Notes: generated by a model from the sequence alone, not told the origin. Positions 22,765 to 31,735 are shown, counted from the stretch's first letter. The stretch is DNA of 64,000 nt from Deinococcus radiophilus (GCF_020889625.1 NZ_CP086380.1:267001-331000); one strand, 5' to 3'. Numbers and translations: made by a program.

Positions 22765-24039
22765 ATGAACCTGACCATTACCAATATCAAGCGCCTTGGC
22801 CGCACTGAGCGCGAAAGTGTGACCATCGAAGACGGCAAAATTAGGGGCTGGAACCTGCCGGAAGAAGGGCACGGCGAAACGATTGACGGGTGCGGCGGCA
22901 CGGTGATTCCGGCCTTGATCGAACCGCACGCCCACTTACGCGAACCGGGCCAGACCGAAAAAGAAGACCTCGCCAGCGGTCTGGCGGCAGCGGCAGCGGG
23001 TGGCTACGGCAGCGTGGTCTGTATGCCCAACACGTCGCCAGTGATTGATGACCCGGCCACCGTGCGCGCCTTGCAGGAGAAAGCGGCGGGGCTGGGACTG
23101 GCGCGGCTACATGTGGCTGCGGCGCTGACCCAGGGTCAGAAAGGCGAGGCACTGGCCGAGCTGAGCGCCCTGCGCGACGCCGGGGCCGTGATGTTCACCG
23201 ACGACGGGCGCACCAACGAAAATGCCCGCGTGCTGCGCCTGGGCCTGGAGTATGCGGGCAGCCTGGGCATGGTGGTCAGCGTTCACGCTGAGGATGCCAC
23301 CCTGCGCGCTGATGGTGTGATGAACGAGGGTGAGGTGTCGCAGGCCCTGGGCGTACCGGGGAACCCGACCGCCGCCGAGGCCGCCCGGATCGCCCGCGAT
23401 ATGGAAATCGTGGCCTGGCTGCATGAGCGGGGCAACCGGCCCCGACTGCACGTACAGCACCTCAGTAGCGCGGCGGGGCTGGAGCGGATCCGTGAGGCCA
23501 AGCGGCGCGGTTTGCCTGTCACCTGTGAGGTCAGTCCTCACCACCTCACCCTGACCGACGAGCGGCTGCGGTCGTTTGACGCGGTGTATAAGGTGGCCCC
23601 ACCACTCCGCACCCAGGCCGATGCCGACGAACTGTTCGAAGGGCTGCTGGACGGCACGGTGGACTGCATCGGCACCGACCACGCGCCGCACACCCAGGCT
23701 GAAAAGGAACGCGATCTGCTTGAAGCGCCGTTCGGCATTCCTTATATCGAGGTGGCCTGGCCCGTGATGTACACCCGCTTCAGCGAGAAGTTGGGCCTCG
23801 AAAAGCTGGTGGACTTGATGACCGCTGGTCCTGCCCGTGTGCTGGGCTGGGATGCCCCCACCCTGGAGGTAGGTGCTCCGGCGGACCTGATGGTCTTTGA
23901 CCCAGACACCGAGCGCAAGGTGAACCCCAAGACCTTCCAGAGCAAGGCCAAGTTTTGCCCCTATGCTGGAGAAACGTTGCGCGGCTGGCCGCTGCTGACC
24001 GTGGTGGGCGGCCAGGTCGCCTACAGCGCCGAAGGCTAA
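22765..24039 (+). CDS. pyrC: Dihydroorotase
   Basis: Zinc amidohydrolase that cyclises carbamoyl-aspartate to dihydroorotate. The metal-binding HxH motif reads EPHAHLREPGQTEKED near residues 52-67, with later histidines in SVHAED, LHVQHLSS and TDHAPHTQAEKE. The carboxylated lysine of some relatives is not obvious (AVMFTDDGR). 424 residues fits class I dihydroorotase. The start has AAGGAG well placed. It is the last gene of the operon, followed by a hypothetical stretch and a terminator. Confidence 0.95.
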   Translation: MNLTITNIKRLGRTERESVTIEDGKIRGWNLPEEGHGETIDGCGGTVIPALIEPHAHLREPGQTEKEDLASGLAAAAAGGYGSVVCMPNTSPVIDDPATVRALQEKAAGLGLARLHVAAALTQGQKGEALAELSALRDAGAVMFTDDGRTNENARVLRLGLEYAGSLGMVVSVHAEDATLRADGVMNEGEVSQALGVPGNPTAAEAARIARDMEIVAWLHERGNRPRLHVQHLSSAAGLERIREAKRRGLPVTCEVSPHHLTLTDERLRSFDAVYKVAPPLRTQADADELFEGLLDGTVDCIGTDHAPHTQAEKERDLLEAPFGIPYIEVAWPVMYTRFSEKLGLEKLVDLMTAGPARVLGWDAPTLEVGAPADLMVFDPDTERKVNPKTFQSKAKFCPYAGETLRGWPLLTVVGGQVAYSAEG

Positions 24040-24200
24040 GCCTAGCGGTCATCCGGAACATGGGCGAGAGGTCTGAGCTGGTCTGTGTCTCCCCGCTCTC
24101 CTGCGGAGCTGTGCCCGTCTGCTCGCCGACAACCCGCGCAGGTACACTCACCTCCGCGATTTTCCGAGGCTGACTCTAAGCGCCTTTCCCGTTTCTTGAC

Positions 24201-24230
24201 GCCCCGCTGTCCGTGCGCCAGTGGGGCTTT
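24201..24230 (+). terminator. Terminator after the pyr operon
   Basis: GCCCCGCTG (24201-24209) pairs with CAGTGGGGC (24219-24227, one G-T), followed by TTT. It abuts the next -10 box. Confidence 0.75.
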
Positions 24231-24235
24231 ATGCT
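24230..24235 (+). promoter_or_regulatory. -10 box TATGCT, leaderless type
   Basis: TATGCT ends 6 bases before the ATG at 24242, directly behind the pyr terminator. Confidence 0.6.
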
Positions 24236-24241
24236 GCTCCC

Positions 24242-24544
24242 ATGACTGACGCTAACGACCGGAACATCAACATCGGCGAAGACGTGAACGTGGACGACAC
24301 CAAGCCTGAGATCATCGAAGAGAAGCTGGAAAACGAGGACATTCTGCGTGAGGGTCAGCGGGAAAACATGCAGAATCCCAACGACGAACCCGGTTTTGCC
24401 GATGGCCGTGAGGGTGACTGGGACGGCGAAGACCGTCAGGGTGATCCCAACTCGCTGACCGGCAGCGACCTGGAAGGTGAGGCCGAAGGTGGCGCAGGAG
24501 TCGGCAGCGGCGGCGGGATTGACGGCGGCCCAGCGCGGCGCTGA
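24242..24544 (+). CDS. Small acidic, glycine-rich protein, unknown function
   Basis: 100 residues, extremely hydrophilic. It begins MTDANDRNINIGEDVNVDDT, is dominated by Asp, Glu, Asn and Gly, and ends in a glycine/alanine-rich tail (GEAEGGAGVGSGGGIDGG). No fold is apparent and it is probably disordered. Such hydrophilic proteins are sometimes tied to desiccation tolerance, but nothing here proves it. It is followed by its own terminator. Confidence 0.68.
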   Translation: MTDANDRNINIGEDVNVDDTKPEIIEEKLENEDILREGQRENMQNPNDEPGFADGREGDWDGEDRQGDPNSLTGSDLEGEAEGGAGVGSGGGIDGGPARR

Positions 24545-24557
24545 TTCACTTTGCCTG

Positions 24558-24584
24558 GCAGCCCTCTTGTGTGGGGGCTGCTTT
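24558..24584 (+). terminator. Terminator of the small acidic gene
   Basis: GCAGCCC (24558-24564) pairs with GGGCTGC (24575-24581), then TTT. Confidence 0.75.
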
Positions 24585-24625
24585 CGTTTGGTGAATGTTT
24601 ACGCCGGCTGCTGAGGGCTGAGCGC

Positions 24626-24631
24626 TAGACT
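24626..24631 (+). promoter_or_regulatory. -10 box TAGACT, leaderless type
   Basis: TAGACT ends 7 bases before the ATG at 24639. Confidence 0.62.
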
Positions 24632-24638
24632 GCGCCCT

Positions 24639-25184
24639 ATGACGAATCCCGTCTCCCTGCCCACTCACCGCGTTCAGATCGGCTCGCTCAGCCGTGACCT
24701 GCCTATTGTGCCCGTCTCGGATGAGGTCAAAGTCGCCTTGTTCAACATGCTAGGCGACACCGACATTACCGAGGAAGCGGGCAAAGAGCTGGCCCGCCGT
24801 CTTCCTGCCGACATCAAGGTGTTGGTGACGCCAGAGGTCAAGGCGCTGTCACTGGCGCATGTCATCAGCCGCGAATCGGGCGTGCCTTATATCGTGGTCC
24901 GCAAGGGCACCAAGCCTTACATGGTGGACCCGGTGGTGCGCGAGGTGGTCAGCATCACCACCGGCAAGCCCCAGACCCTCGTGATGGATGGCCTGGACGT
25001 GCAGAAGGTGCGCGGTCAGCGGGTCGCCATCGTGGACGATGTGGTGTCCAGTGGCGGCACGCTCAACTCGCTGCGCGAAATCATTGAGCAGGTGGGCGGC
25101 GATCTGGGCGCGGTAATGGCCGTCTTTACCGAGGGGCAGGAGCGCCCCGACGTGACTGCACTGGGCCACCTACCGCTGTTCTGA
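24639..25184 (+). CDS. apt: Purine phosphoribosyltransferase, adenine type likely
   Basis: Salvage enzyme that joins a purine base to PRPP. The PRPP-binding loop [17 protein letters not shown] is near residues 129-145, and the upstream [31 protein letters not shown] (in two parts) resembles adenine phosphoribosyltransferases. 181 residues fits Apt. The xanthine or hypoxanthine relatives cannot be excluded from the sequence alone. Confidence 0.8.
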   Translation: MTNPVSLPTHRVQIGSLSRDLPIVPVSDEVKVALFNMLGDTDITEEAGKELARRLPADIKVLVTPEVKALSLAHVISRESGVPYIVVRKGTKPYMVDPVVREVVSITTGKPQTLVMDGLDVQKVRGQRVAIVDDVVSSGGTLNSLREIIEQVGGDLGAVMAVFTEGQERPDVTALGHLPLF

Positions 25185-25217
25185 CATGCGATGCCTGGCC
25201 TGCCCCTGTTCTGAGCC

Positions 25218-25853
25218 ATGCCCCGGCTGACCCTGGCCCAGCGCAGTAATTTCTTGCCCCTGACCGCTTGGGGCTACTCGCTGTGGCGTGAACGGTCACT
25301 CACGCTACTCGGCGGCCAGCCGTTCCCGCTGTGGCGCGAGGCTCGGCTGTTCCTAGGGCACTGCCGACCACAGCCCGGCGAATACTGGCTGGACGTTGGG
25401 ACCAGTGCTGGGTTTTATGCTGGGGTGCTGGCGGGGGCAGGGTGCCGGGTCACTGCCACTGATCTCAGCCCCGCGATGTTGCGCTCAGCCCAGCGGCGGG
25501 TGCAAGGCCCACAGATTGAGTGGGCTCAGATCAACAGTGAGACCTTACCCGCGCCCTGGCACGGAGCTTTTGACGGCGTAACCATCGGAGCCACCCTCAA
25601 CGAGACGGCGGACCCGGCGGCCTTGCTGCGTTCGGCAGTGTTGGCCCTGCGCCCTGGCGGTCAGTTGTGGCTGATGTACTTGCAGAACACCGGGGGATCT
25701 ATGCAGCGTCGCCTGGTCCACCCGGCGTTCGGTGGCCTGACTTTTCCCGCACCGGCGTGGATTGGGGCACAATTGCCGGGTATGTCTCTAGAAATGGGCG
25801 TCACCTTTGGCGCAGTCCGATTTGAACAATGGGTCCGGTTAACGTACACCTGA
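25218..25853 (+). CDS. Class I SAM-dependent methyltransferase
   Basis: 211 residues with a methyltransferase_11-like Rossmann domain: motif [21 protein letters not shown], then [11 protein letters not shown], then an [30 protein letters not shown] region and [12 protein letters not shown]. The substrate is unknown; the resemblance is to small-molecule or quinone methyltransferases. It lies 33 bases after apt with no terminator between, so they may be co-transcribed. Confidence 0.82.
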   Translation: MPRLTLAQRSNFLPLTAWGYSLWRERSLTLLGGQPFPLWREARLFLGHCRPQPGEYWLDVGTSAGFYAGVLAGAGCRVTATDLSPAMLRSAQRRVQGPQIEWAQINSETLPAPWHGAFDGVTIGATLNETADPAALLRSAVLALRPGGQLWLMYLQNTGGSMQRRLVHPAFGGLTFPAPAWIGAQLPGMSLEMGVTFGAVRFEQWVRLTYT

Positions 25854-25859
25854 CCGCGC

Positions 25860-25865
25860 TAGGCT
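25860..25865 (+). promoter_or_regulatory. -10 box TAGGCT of acyP, leaderless type
   Basis: TAGGCT ends 6 bases before the ATG at 25872. Confidence 0.58.
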
Positions 25866-25871
25866 GACTCC

Positions 25872-26156
25872 ATGACTGAACCGGACAAATTGCAGCGCCT
25901 GACCGCCCTGGTAAGTGGGGAGGTGCAGGGCGTAGGCTACCGCTTTTACGTGCAGCGCCGCGCCACCGACCTGGACCTGCAGGGCTATGCCGAGAACCTG
26001 ACCGATGGCCGGGTCGAAGTGGTGGCCGAAGGCTACGCCGAGGATCTGGAACGGCTGGTGCACTGGCTCAAGCAGGGACCACCCCACGCACGGGTGGACG
26101 GTGTGGACACCCAACTGAGCGACGCCACCGGCCTCAGAGGCTTTCATACCTACTGA
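25872..26156 (+). CDS. acyP: Acylphosphatase
   Basis: Hydrolyses acyl phosphates such as 1,3-bisphosphoglycerate. 94 residues with the family signature [18 protein letters not shown], holding the catalytic Arg, then [17 protein letters not shown] with the catalytic Asn. The mobA frame begins a few bases later, so the two are likely one transcript. Confidence 0.94.
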   Translation: MTEPDKLQRLTALVSGEVQGVGYRFYVQRRATDLDLQGYAENLTDGRVEVVAEGYAEDLERLVHWLKQGPPHARVDGVDTQLSDATGLRGFHTY

Positions 26157-26163
26157 CGCTGGT

Positions 26164-26766
26164 CTGCTGACCGCTGCCCTGCTGGCGGGGGGACAATCGC
26201 GCCGCTTTGGGTCGGACAAGGCGCTGGCTCGCCTGGGCGGGGTCACGCTGCTGGAATGCTCGGCGGCCAGTCTGGAAGGCGCGCCTCACCGCCTGCTGAT
26301 CGCCCCGCCGGAGCGCAGCTACCAGCTGCCCGGTTGGATCACCGAACCCGAAGACCGTCAGGGAGAGGGACCACTGGCTGGCCTAGAGAAAGCGCTGACC
26401 TGGGCAGAACAGTTTGGGTCCGGCTGGGTGGCGCTGACTGGCGTGGACTATCCGCTGCTGACGCCCGCCGTCTGGGCGACGCTGTTTCTCCATGTCGGAG
26501 AGGGGCGATTAGCCGTGGCGACGCTGGACGCGGCAGGCCACCCCCAGCCCTTGCCTGCGCTGTACCACACGGCCCTGCGGCCTGAAGTCACGGCGGCGCT
26601 GGACCGGGGAGAACGGCGACTACGCGCCGTCCTTCAAGGACCGGGCCGCATCCTCCTGTCACGGGACGCCCTGGGGCTGTCGTCACACGTCTGGGAAGAT
26701 GCGGACACCGCTGCCGATTTGGAGCGCCTAGCCCGCTTTCCGCAAGCTTCAGTGCCGGAACGCTGA
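26164..26766 (+). CDS. mobA: Molybdenum cofactor guanylyltransferase, no canonical start codon
   Basis: Attaches GMP to molybdopterin to form the MGD cofactor. The nucleotide-binding motif LLAGGQSRRFGSDKALA is at the very N-terminus; DRQGEGPLAGLEKAL and the metal-site phrase LTGVDYPLLTP follow. About 200 residues, the usual size. The open frame back to its upstream stop (26116-26118) holds no ATG, GTG or TTG. The CTG codons at 26164 or 26167 are the best-placed candidates, just after the acyP stop. A GTG at 26428 would discard the catalytic motif. The start was therefore lost, or is non-canonical. Confidence 0.78.
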   Translation: MLTAALLAGGQSRRFGSDKALARLGGVTLLECSAASLEGAPHRLLIAPPERSYQLPGWITEPEDRQGEGPLAGLEKALTWAEQFGSGWVALTGVDYPLLTPAVWATLFLHVGEGRLAVATLDAAGHPQPLPALYHTALRPEVTAALDRGERRLRAVLQGPGRILLSRDALGLSSHVWEDADTAADLERLARFPQASVPER

Positions 26767-26782
26767 GACTTCCAAGGGGGCC

Positions 26783-28405
26783 TCAGGGCATCGCGGCGGC
26801 GACCACCTGCTGGGCCTCTTTCAGCACCTGTTGTAAGTGTTCCTCGCCCCTAAAGCTCTCGGCATAGATTTTGTAGATATTCTCAGTACCGCTGGGGCGG
26901 GCGGCGAACCAGGCATGCTCGGTGCTGACCTTCAGCCCACCAACGGCTTCGTCGTTGCCAGGAGCGCGGGTGAAGCGGCCTGTGATTGGGTCGCCCGCCA
27001 GGGTCGCGGCCTGTACGGCTTCGGGGCTCAGAGATTTCAGGGCGGCTTTCTGTTCGGTGCTGGCCGGGGCGTCGGTGCGGGCATAGGCCGTCTCGCCGTA
27101 CTTTTCACTCAGGTCTTGGAAATACTGCGAGGGGCTGCGGCCTGACCGGGCCATGATCTCGGCGGCCAGCAGTCCGGCGATGATGCCGTCTTTGTCGGTG
27201 CTCCAGGGGCGGCCATCCATTCGCAGGAAACTGGCTCCCGCCGATTCCTCACCGCCGAAGCCCAGCGAGCCGCCTTGTAGCCCCTCCACGAAATACTTGA
27301 AGCCCACCGGCACTTCCATCAAGGGGCGGCCCAGGCCGGTAGCCACGCGGTCAATCAGTGCCGAACTGACCAGGGTCTTGCCGATGCCCGCGTCCTCCCG
27401 CCAGCCGGGGCGGTTCCGGAACAGGTAATCGATCATCACGGCCAAATAGTGGTTGGGATTCATCAGGCCGTCCGGGGTCACAATGCCGTGCCGATCGGCG
27501 TCTGGGTCGTTGCCAATCGCCACATCGAACTGACCTCGGTACTCCAGCAAGCTGGCCATCGCATACGGGCTGGAGCAGTCCATCCGGATTTTGCCGTCCT
27601 TGTCCAGAGTCATGAAGGCGAAACGGGGATCAATCTCATGGTTGACGATGCGCAGCCCCAGCTGCCAGCGGTCTTCAATGGCCTGCCAGACCGGCAAGCT
27701 GCTGCCGCCGAGGGGATCGACGCCGATCTGGACGCCCGCCGCCCGGATCGCTTCCAGATCAATCACTTCATCCAGCGTCTCCACGTATGGCGTGATGAAG
27801 TCAAATGGCGTCAACCCTTTCAGCGCTTCTTCTAGGGTGACGGTCTGCACCCCGTCCAGACCGTTTTCCAACAGCTCGTTGGCGCGGGCCTGAATCTGCC
27901 CGGTGACATCGGTATCGGCAGGGCCGCCGCTGGGCGGGTTGTACTTGAAACCGCCGTCCTGTGGGGGATTATGACTGGGCGTGATCACGATGCCGTCGGC
28001 CTGCTCTGCGCCCGCCGCGTTGTGGGTCAGGATGGCGTGGCTGACCAGTGGGGTTGGTGTGAACTGACCAGGTGCAGCCTGGACATTGACCCCGTTGGCC
28101 CTCAGCACCCGCAGGCCACTGAGGAGCGCCGGTTCACTCAGAGCGTGAGTGTCGGCCCCCAGATACAGTGGCCCCTGGATGCCTGCCGTGCGGCGGTATT
28201 CGGCAGTGGCTTGGGTGATGGCGAGGATATGGGCCTCGTTGAACGTCTGATTCAGCGAAGTGCCCCGGTGCCCACTGGTTCCGAAGCTGACCCGCTGCTC
28301 CGCCACCGCGGGATCGGGACGCCGCTCGTAGTACGCTGCAATCAGGTGGGGGATATTGCTGAGCGCCTCCGCTGGGGCACGCTGGCCCGCCTGTGGATGT
28401 GTCAT
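26783..28405 (-). CDS. pgm: Phosphoglucomutase (alpha-D-glucose-specific)
   Basis: Interconverts glucose-1-phosphate and glucose-6-phosphate. [20 protein letters not shown] lies near residues 42-61. The phosphoserine loop [20 protein letters not shown] carries the active Ser, the metal site is [13 protein letters not shown], and the sugar-binding loop is [11 protein letters not shown]. 540 residues matches the bacterial Pgm family. A TAGACT box ends 7 bases upstream of the ATG. It converges with mobA. Confidence 0.96.
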   Translation of the reverse strand: MTHPQAGQRAPAEALSNIPHLIAAYYERRPDPAVAEQRVSFGTSGHRGTSLNQTFNEAHILAITQATAEYRRTAGIQGPLYLGADTHALSEPALLSGLRVLRANGVNVQAAPGQFTPTPLVSHAILTHNAAGAEQADGIVITPSHNPPQDGGFKYNPPSGGPADTDVTGQIQARANELLENGLDGVQTVTLEEALKGLTPFDFITPYVETLDEVIDLEAIRAAGVQIGVDPLGGSSLPVWQAIEDRWQLGLRIVNHEIDPRFAFMTLDKDGKIRMDCSSPYAMASLLEYRGQFDVAIGNDPDADRHGIVTPDGLMNPNHYLAVMIDYLFRNRPGWREDAGIGKTLVSSALIDRVATGLGRPLMEVPVGFKYFVEGLQGGSLGFGGEESAGASFLRMDGRPWSTDKDGIIAGLLAAEIMARSGRSPSQYFQDLSEKYGETAYARTDAPASTEQKAALKSLSPEAVQAATLAGDPITGRFTRAPGNDEAVGGLKVSTEHAWFAARPSGTENIYKIYAESFRGEEHLQQVLKEAQQVVAAAMP

Positions 28406-28412
28406 ACCGCGC

Positions 28413-28418
28413 AGTCTA
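28413..28418 (-). promoter_or_regulatory. -10 box TAGACT of pgm (minus strand), leaderless type
   Basis: TAGACT on the minus strand ends 7 bases before the pgm ATG. Confidence 0.6.
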
Positions 28419-28601
28419 GGCCAAAGCCATGGCTCGTCCCTTTGCAGAAATCTTTAGTGGACCCCTCCGGCGGGCCGCCTTACAGACAGGGTGCTACAGT
28501 GGGGCCGACCTATCGGCGCTAAGGACGGATACGCTGAGGCGTCCGACCTAAGGAATCCTGAGGAATTCTTTGGGTCTAGCCGGAGGCTGGCCCGCAGCGT
28601 T

Positions 28602-28607
28602 TATGCT
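28602..28607 (+). promoter_or_regulatory. -10 box TATGCT of the holin-like operon
   Basis: TATGCT lies about 60 bases before the ATG at 28666, so this messenger does have a leader, unlike many neighbours. The leader holds a hairpin and a 20-codon ORF (28620-28682, MCLTPKRVRHALGG...) that overlaps the start of the main gene. Confidence 0.45.
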
Positions 28608-28621
28608 AGAAGGCATACCAT

Positions 28622-28649
28622 GTGCCTGACGCCAAAACGAGTCAGGCAC
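28622..28649 (+). promoter_or_regulatory. 5'-leader hairpin, 9-bp perfect stem
   Basis: GTGCCTGAC (28622-28630) pairs with GTCAGGCAC (28641-28649) across a 10-base A-rich loop. It ends seven bases before the GGAGG ribosome site of the next gene, so it could tune translation or messenger stability. Confidence 0.6.
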
Positions 28650-28665
28650 GCTCTCGGAGGACGGA

Positions 28666-29499
28666 ATGCAAGAAGAACGTAAATCATCCATGGGCAGCGC
28701 TATCGTCGACGTGTTCGACGCAGGTGTGGCATTGGCCAAAGCAGAGGTCAACTCGCTGGCCCACAAGATCGGTGAGCTGGCCAAGGCCAAAGGTGTGGGA
28801 GTGGTGCTGCTGCTGGCTGCCCTGGTTCCACTGGGATTGGCCCTCATTTTCCTGATTCTGGCCATTTACTTTGGTCTGGTTGCGCTGGGCCTGCCCTGGT
28901 GGGCTGCTGCGCTGGCGATGTTCCTGGGTAGTCTGGTGATTGCGGGCATTCTGGTGGCCTTGGCCCTGAACAAGTTGAGTGAGGGTATTGGCGACGAGCA
29001 CCGCGCTCTGACCGAAGATGAGCGTTTGGAAGCCGAGTACCTGGCTGAGAAGCGCCGTCAGCGGACCGAAGGTGGTCAGCCCCTGACCGGAGCGGTCGTC
29101 GCGACTGGTGTTCCCGTGTCGGTGGGAACGCAGCGCACGGCCCCGGTGTACGGCCAGAGCCACACCACGGTGGTCAGCAGTGATCCTGCAGTGGTGTACC
29201 GCAGCAGCGCTGCAGACCACACCGTACAGGCCGATGACATGGTCCGTCCGCCCTCTGAAGGTGCTCACGCCGTGCCTGTGTACGACTCCAACCCTGACGG
29301 CTCGGCCCAGTACTACGGCCAGTCGCTGAACGAGAAGCTGGACCCCCATGCCCCCACCGGGCATAATCACGGTCACGCTGACCACGATCCCAATGTGGTT
29401 CATCCTGAAGTGCTTCAAGGAGCCCCACAGGTGCGTGTCAGCACCCAGCCTACGTATAGTGATGATATGAACCGTGGGGAAGAAGGAGGCCGCCGATGA
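28666..29499 (+). CDS. Phage-holin-3_6-like envelope membrane protein
   Basis: 277 residues. The N-terminal half fits the Phage_holin_3_6 (DUF1469) family: an amphipathic helix FDAGVALAKAEVNSLAHKIGELAK, then two long membrane spans, VVLLLAALVPLGLALIFLIL and WWAAALAMFLGSLVIAGILV. Despite the family name, such proteins in non-phage settings are envelope proteins of unknown role. The C-terminal half is hydrophilic and rich in Val, His, Tyr and Pro. The ATG follows a good GGAGG. It overlaps the next gene by four bases (ATGA). Confidence 0.75.
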   Translation: MQEERKSSMGSAIVDVFDAGVALAKAEVNSLAHKIGELAKAKGVGVVLLLAALVPLGLALIFLILAIYFGLVALGLPWWAAALAMFLGSLVIAGILVALALNKLSEGIGDEHRALTEDERLEAEYLAEKRRQRTEGGQPLTGAVVATGVPVSVGTQRTAPVYGQSHTTVVSSDPAVVYRSSAADHTVQADDMVRPPSEGAHAVPVYDSNPDGSAQYYGQSLNEKLDPHAPTGHNHGHADHDPNVVHPEVLQGAPQVRVSTQPTYSDDMNRGEEGGRR

Positions 29500-30245
29500 G
29501 CGACAACCATCCAAAAGTAGAACCTGTGGTGTTGAATGCGCCGTCCGATGGGCCAGCCCGCTACGAAGAAGTCCGGCTACCACTGACTGAAAAGGAACTG
29601 GCCCGTGAGCGTCTGCGTGCCAAAGTGGACGTACTGACCGAAACGGCCAGCCTGAAGGGTCAGATGCAAATGGAGCCGCTTAAGATGCTGGGCGGAGCCT
29701 CAGCCGTGGGTGCCGTGTTGGGTCTGGTGCTGGGCAGCCAGATGAAGCGCACCAAGAAGATCTATGTGGACGCCAACTCGCCGGTCAAGTACCAGAAGGC
29801 GCTGATGAAGGCCCAGCAGCAGGAAAAGGGCGCAGATCTGACCGGCGGCTTGGTCGCCACCCTGATGACGGTGGGTGTGCGTGCACTGTCTAACCGTCTG
29901 GTGCGTGACCGCCTGCACAGCCTGGCAGATGACCTGCTGACCAAAGCCGGACAGCCTACGCCTGAGCGCAAGACCCAGCGCAGTGGGCTGCCGACGGAGC
30001 GCCGCAGTGTGATGAGTACGACTCCCACGGCTCCCAACCCCGCTGTTAGCCGTTTTCTGAAGCAAGAAGGCGGCGAGCAACACCCTCTTGCTCAGGGTCA
30101 AACCGCACAGCCCCAGGGTGTCGGCGCGGCCGCTACCAGCAGCACTGGCCCAATCACCTCTGCCGAAGTGCCTGGTAGTCAGGTAGAAGCCAAGGCTGAA
30201 GGTGCGCCGATTGAGCAAGGCGAACTGCGTAACCCCAACTCCTGA
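29496..30245 (+). CDS. Membrane-associated partner of the holin-like protein, unknown function
   Basis: 249 residues. The start resembles DUF3618/YqjD-type proteins: a charged helix RYEEVRLPLTEKELARERLRAKVDVL, then a glycine-rich hydrophobic stretch LGGASAVGAVLGLVLGSQM near residues 65-83. A helical middle follows and then a long Pro/Ser/Thr-rich, probably disordered tail. It is coupled to the holin-like gene, so the two likely act together at the cell envelope. Confidence 0.68.
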   Translation: MSDNHPKVEPVVLNAPSDGPARYEEVRLPLTEKELARERLRAKVDVLTETASLKGQMQMEPLKMLGGASAVGAVLGLVLGSQMKRTKKIYVDANSPVKYQKALMKAQQQEKGADLTGGLVATLMTVGVRALSNRLVRDRLHSLADDLLTKAGQPTPERKTQRSGLPTERRSVMSTTPTAPNPAVSRFLKQEGGEQHPLAQGQTAQPQGVGAAATSSTGPITSAEVPGSQVEAKAEGAPIEQGELRNPNS

Positions 30246-30262
30246 TTCTGAATCTAAGAAGC

Positions 30263-30298
30263 TGCCCCCAGCGCCTGCTTTGGCCTGGGGGCAGTTTC
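30263..30298. terminator. Terminator between convergent genes
   Basis: CTGCCCCCAG (30263-30272) pairs perfectly with CTGGGGGCAG (30286-30295), then TTT. Could serve both the holin-like pair and the lipase-like gene facing it. Confidence 0.8.
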
Positions 30299-30322
30299 TT
30301 ATGTTGTATGTCTACCAGGGGT

Positions 30323-31225
30323 TCAGGCGTGACCGATAGGCTGCGGGGCTTGCTGATCTAGCCACTCCAGCAGCACTTGCAGGGTCTGGGCGGCACCTTC
30401 GTCGTTCAGCAACTCGTGGTAGCCACCTTCGACCAGGTGCAGGGTCTTCTCCTTGCTGCTGATGGTGTCCACAAAGCGCTGGCTGCCTGCGGCGTCGGCA
30501 ATACGGTCTGCCGAGCCGTGGATCACCAGGGTAGGCAGTTTCAGGTCCGGGTAGGTGCTCCAGGCTTTTTTACTGCTGCTTAGCAGGGTAGAGGCTGTCA
30601 GTGCCGGCACCTTGCCGTGATAGATCTGTGGGTCCTTGCGGTAGGTCTGGACCTCGGCATCTATGCGGCTGATGTCTTGGGGATTCAGGCGGGTCACGGG
30701 CAAGCTGGGAGTCAAGCGGCCCAGCAGTGGCGCGGCGCGGCGCAGCAGCGCAGGTTGGTCCTCACCGACCAGCAGGGCCGGACTGCTCAGAATCACGCCA
30801 CTCAGGCCACGGGGGTCACGGGCCGCACTTATGGCCGTGACCAGGCCGCCCATAGAGTGACCCATCGCAAAGACAGGCAGTGCCTGACGGCGGAGCTGCT
30901 CACGGGCCAGCAGATGATCGCGGACCAGGGCTTCGACATTCACCACACCACGGCGTCCCAGGGATTGGCCGTGGCCGCGGAGGTCATAGCCATAAACATC
31001 GAACCCGCGCTGCACCAGTGCTGGGATTAACCCTTGAAAGCTGTTTACATAGCGGCTGAGGTATTCCCCGAAGCCGTGCGTCAGCAAAATAGCAGCGCGT
31101 GGGTTGGCAGCTTTCCAGGCCCGTCCTTCGACCAGTGCACCTGTGGCCCAGACATGGGCATCGGACTCTTTCACGCCCCGCAGCATACCGCTCTGGGACG
31201 CGGCCATGTCCGCGCAGCGCCCCAT
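30323..31225 (-). CDS. Alpha/beta hydrolase, lysophospholipase/monoacylglycerol lipase type
   Basis: Cytoplasmic serine hydrolase of the MGL family. The oxyanion region ILLTHGFGEYLSRY, the cap-entry GYDLRGHGQSLGRRG, the nucleophile elbow GHSMGGLV (Ser), the acid LVIHGSADRI (Asp) and the catalytic His in EGGYHELLND are all present. 300 residues from the first ATG; ATG 31207 (MAASQSG) is a possible shorter start. It is divergent from the 31242 gene, with only 16 bases between starts. The substrate is unproved. Confidence 0.85.
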   Translation of the reverse strand: MGRCADMAASQSGMLRGVKESDAHVWATGALVEGRAWKAANPRAAILLTHGFGEYLSRYVNSFQGLIPALVQRGFDVYGYDLRGHGQSLGRRGVVNVEALVRDHLLAREQLRRQALPVFAMGHSMGGLVTAISAARDPRGLSGVILSSPALLVGEDQPALLRRAAPLLGRLTPSLPVTRLNPQDISRIDAEVQTYRKDPQIYHGKVPALTASTLLSSSKKAWSTYPDLKLPTLVIHGSADRIADAAGSQRFVDTISSKEKTLHLVEGGYHELLNDEGAAQTLQVLLEWLDQQAPQPIGHA

Positions 31226-31229
31226 GCAT

Positions 31230-31235
31230 TAGCAT
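31230..31235 (+). promoter_or_regulatory. -10 box TAGCAT, leaderless type
   Basis: TAGCAT ends 6 bases before the GTG at 31242, inside the 16-base gap between two divergent starts. The surrounding CATGCATTAGCATG is close to palindromic. Confidence 0.5.
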
Positions 31236-31241
31236 GGCGGG

Positions 31242-31637
31242 GTGCTGGATGTATTCGCCTCGCCCCCACAGGGTATTCAGGAAGCCCCCCACGATCCCCG
31301 CCTGAGTGCCGCTGGACATCAGGTGGCGCTACGTGCTATCAATCTGACGTGCGCCACAGATGAACGCTCGCTGATGCAGGAGCTGATGCGCGGGCTATCG
31401 GTTCCGCTGGAGGCCACCCAAAGCTGGGATCACCTGCTGGCAGCCCTGACGCAGCCTGAGCAGGCAGAGCGCTACGGTGTCTTGTTGCAGGGCTACCGCG
31501 ATTTCTGCTACCGCCAGCGGCGACTGTGTGACCAGATGGACGCCGTACTGACCGAAGCCCAGCGCATTCTGGCAGCCCAGAACAAGCAGATGTATCTGTT
31601 GGCGGCTTATGCTGAAGCGGACCCGAAGCACTTCTAG
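31242..31637 (+). CDS. Barstar-like protein
   Basis: 131 residues. The central stretch ALRAINLTCATDERSLMQEL followed by MRGLSVPLEATQSWDHLLAAL has the strand-helix-helix pattern of barstar, the ribonuclease inhibitor fold: ID...(I/L)...(L/F)... W(D/E)xL. The C-terminal helix is longer than usual, with two Tyr/Arg-rich stretches (GYRDFCYRQRRLCDQM). No ribonuclease gene is adjacent, so if it is an inhibitor its partner lies elsewhere. The call rests on weak motif similarity. Confidence 0.5.
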   Translation: MLDVFASPPQGIQEAPHDPRLSAAGHQVALRAINLTCATDERSLMQELMRGLSVPLEATQSWDHLLAALTQPEQAERYGVLLQGYRDFCYRQRRLCDQMDAVLTEAQRILAAQNKQMYLLAAYAEADPKHF

Positions 31638-31722
31638 CCGTTGGTGCGTCTGAGGGTGGCTGCACGCCCTAGCCCTGGCGGTCAAAACGAATCCTGACCA
31701 CGGAACCCTCGGTCCCTTGGGC

Positions 31723-31728
31723 TATGCT
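31723..31728 (+). promoter_or_regulatory. -10 box TATGCT of tsaD, leaderless type
   Basis: TATGCT ends 7 bases before GTG 31736. The ATG at 31724 lies inside this box, which argues that the GTG is the true start. Confidence 0.6.
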
Positions 31729-31735
31729 GGCCTGT

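Noticed and set aside
28666..29499. A prophage, suggested by the holin-like protein
   Set aside because: No other phage genes surround it; this family is common as a chromosomal envelope protein.
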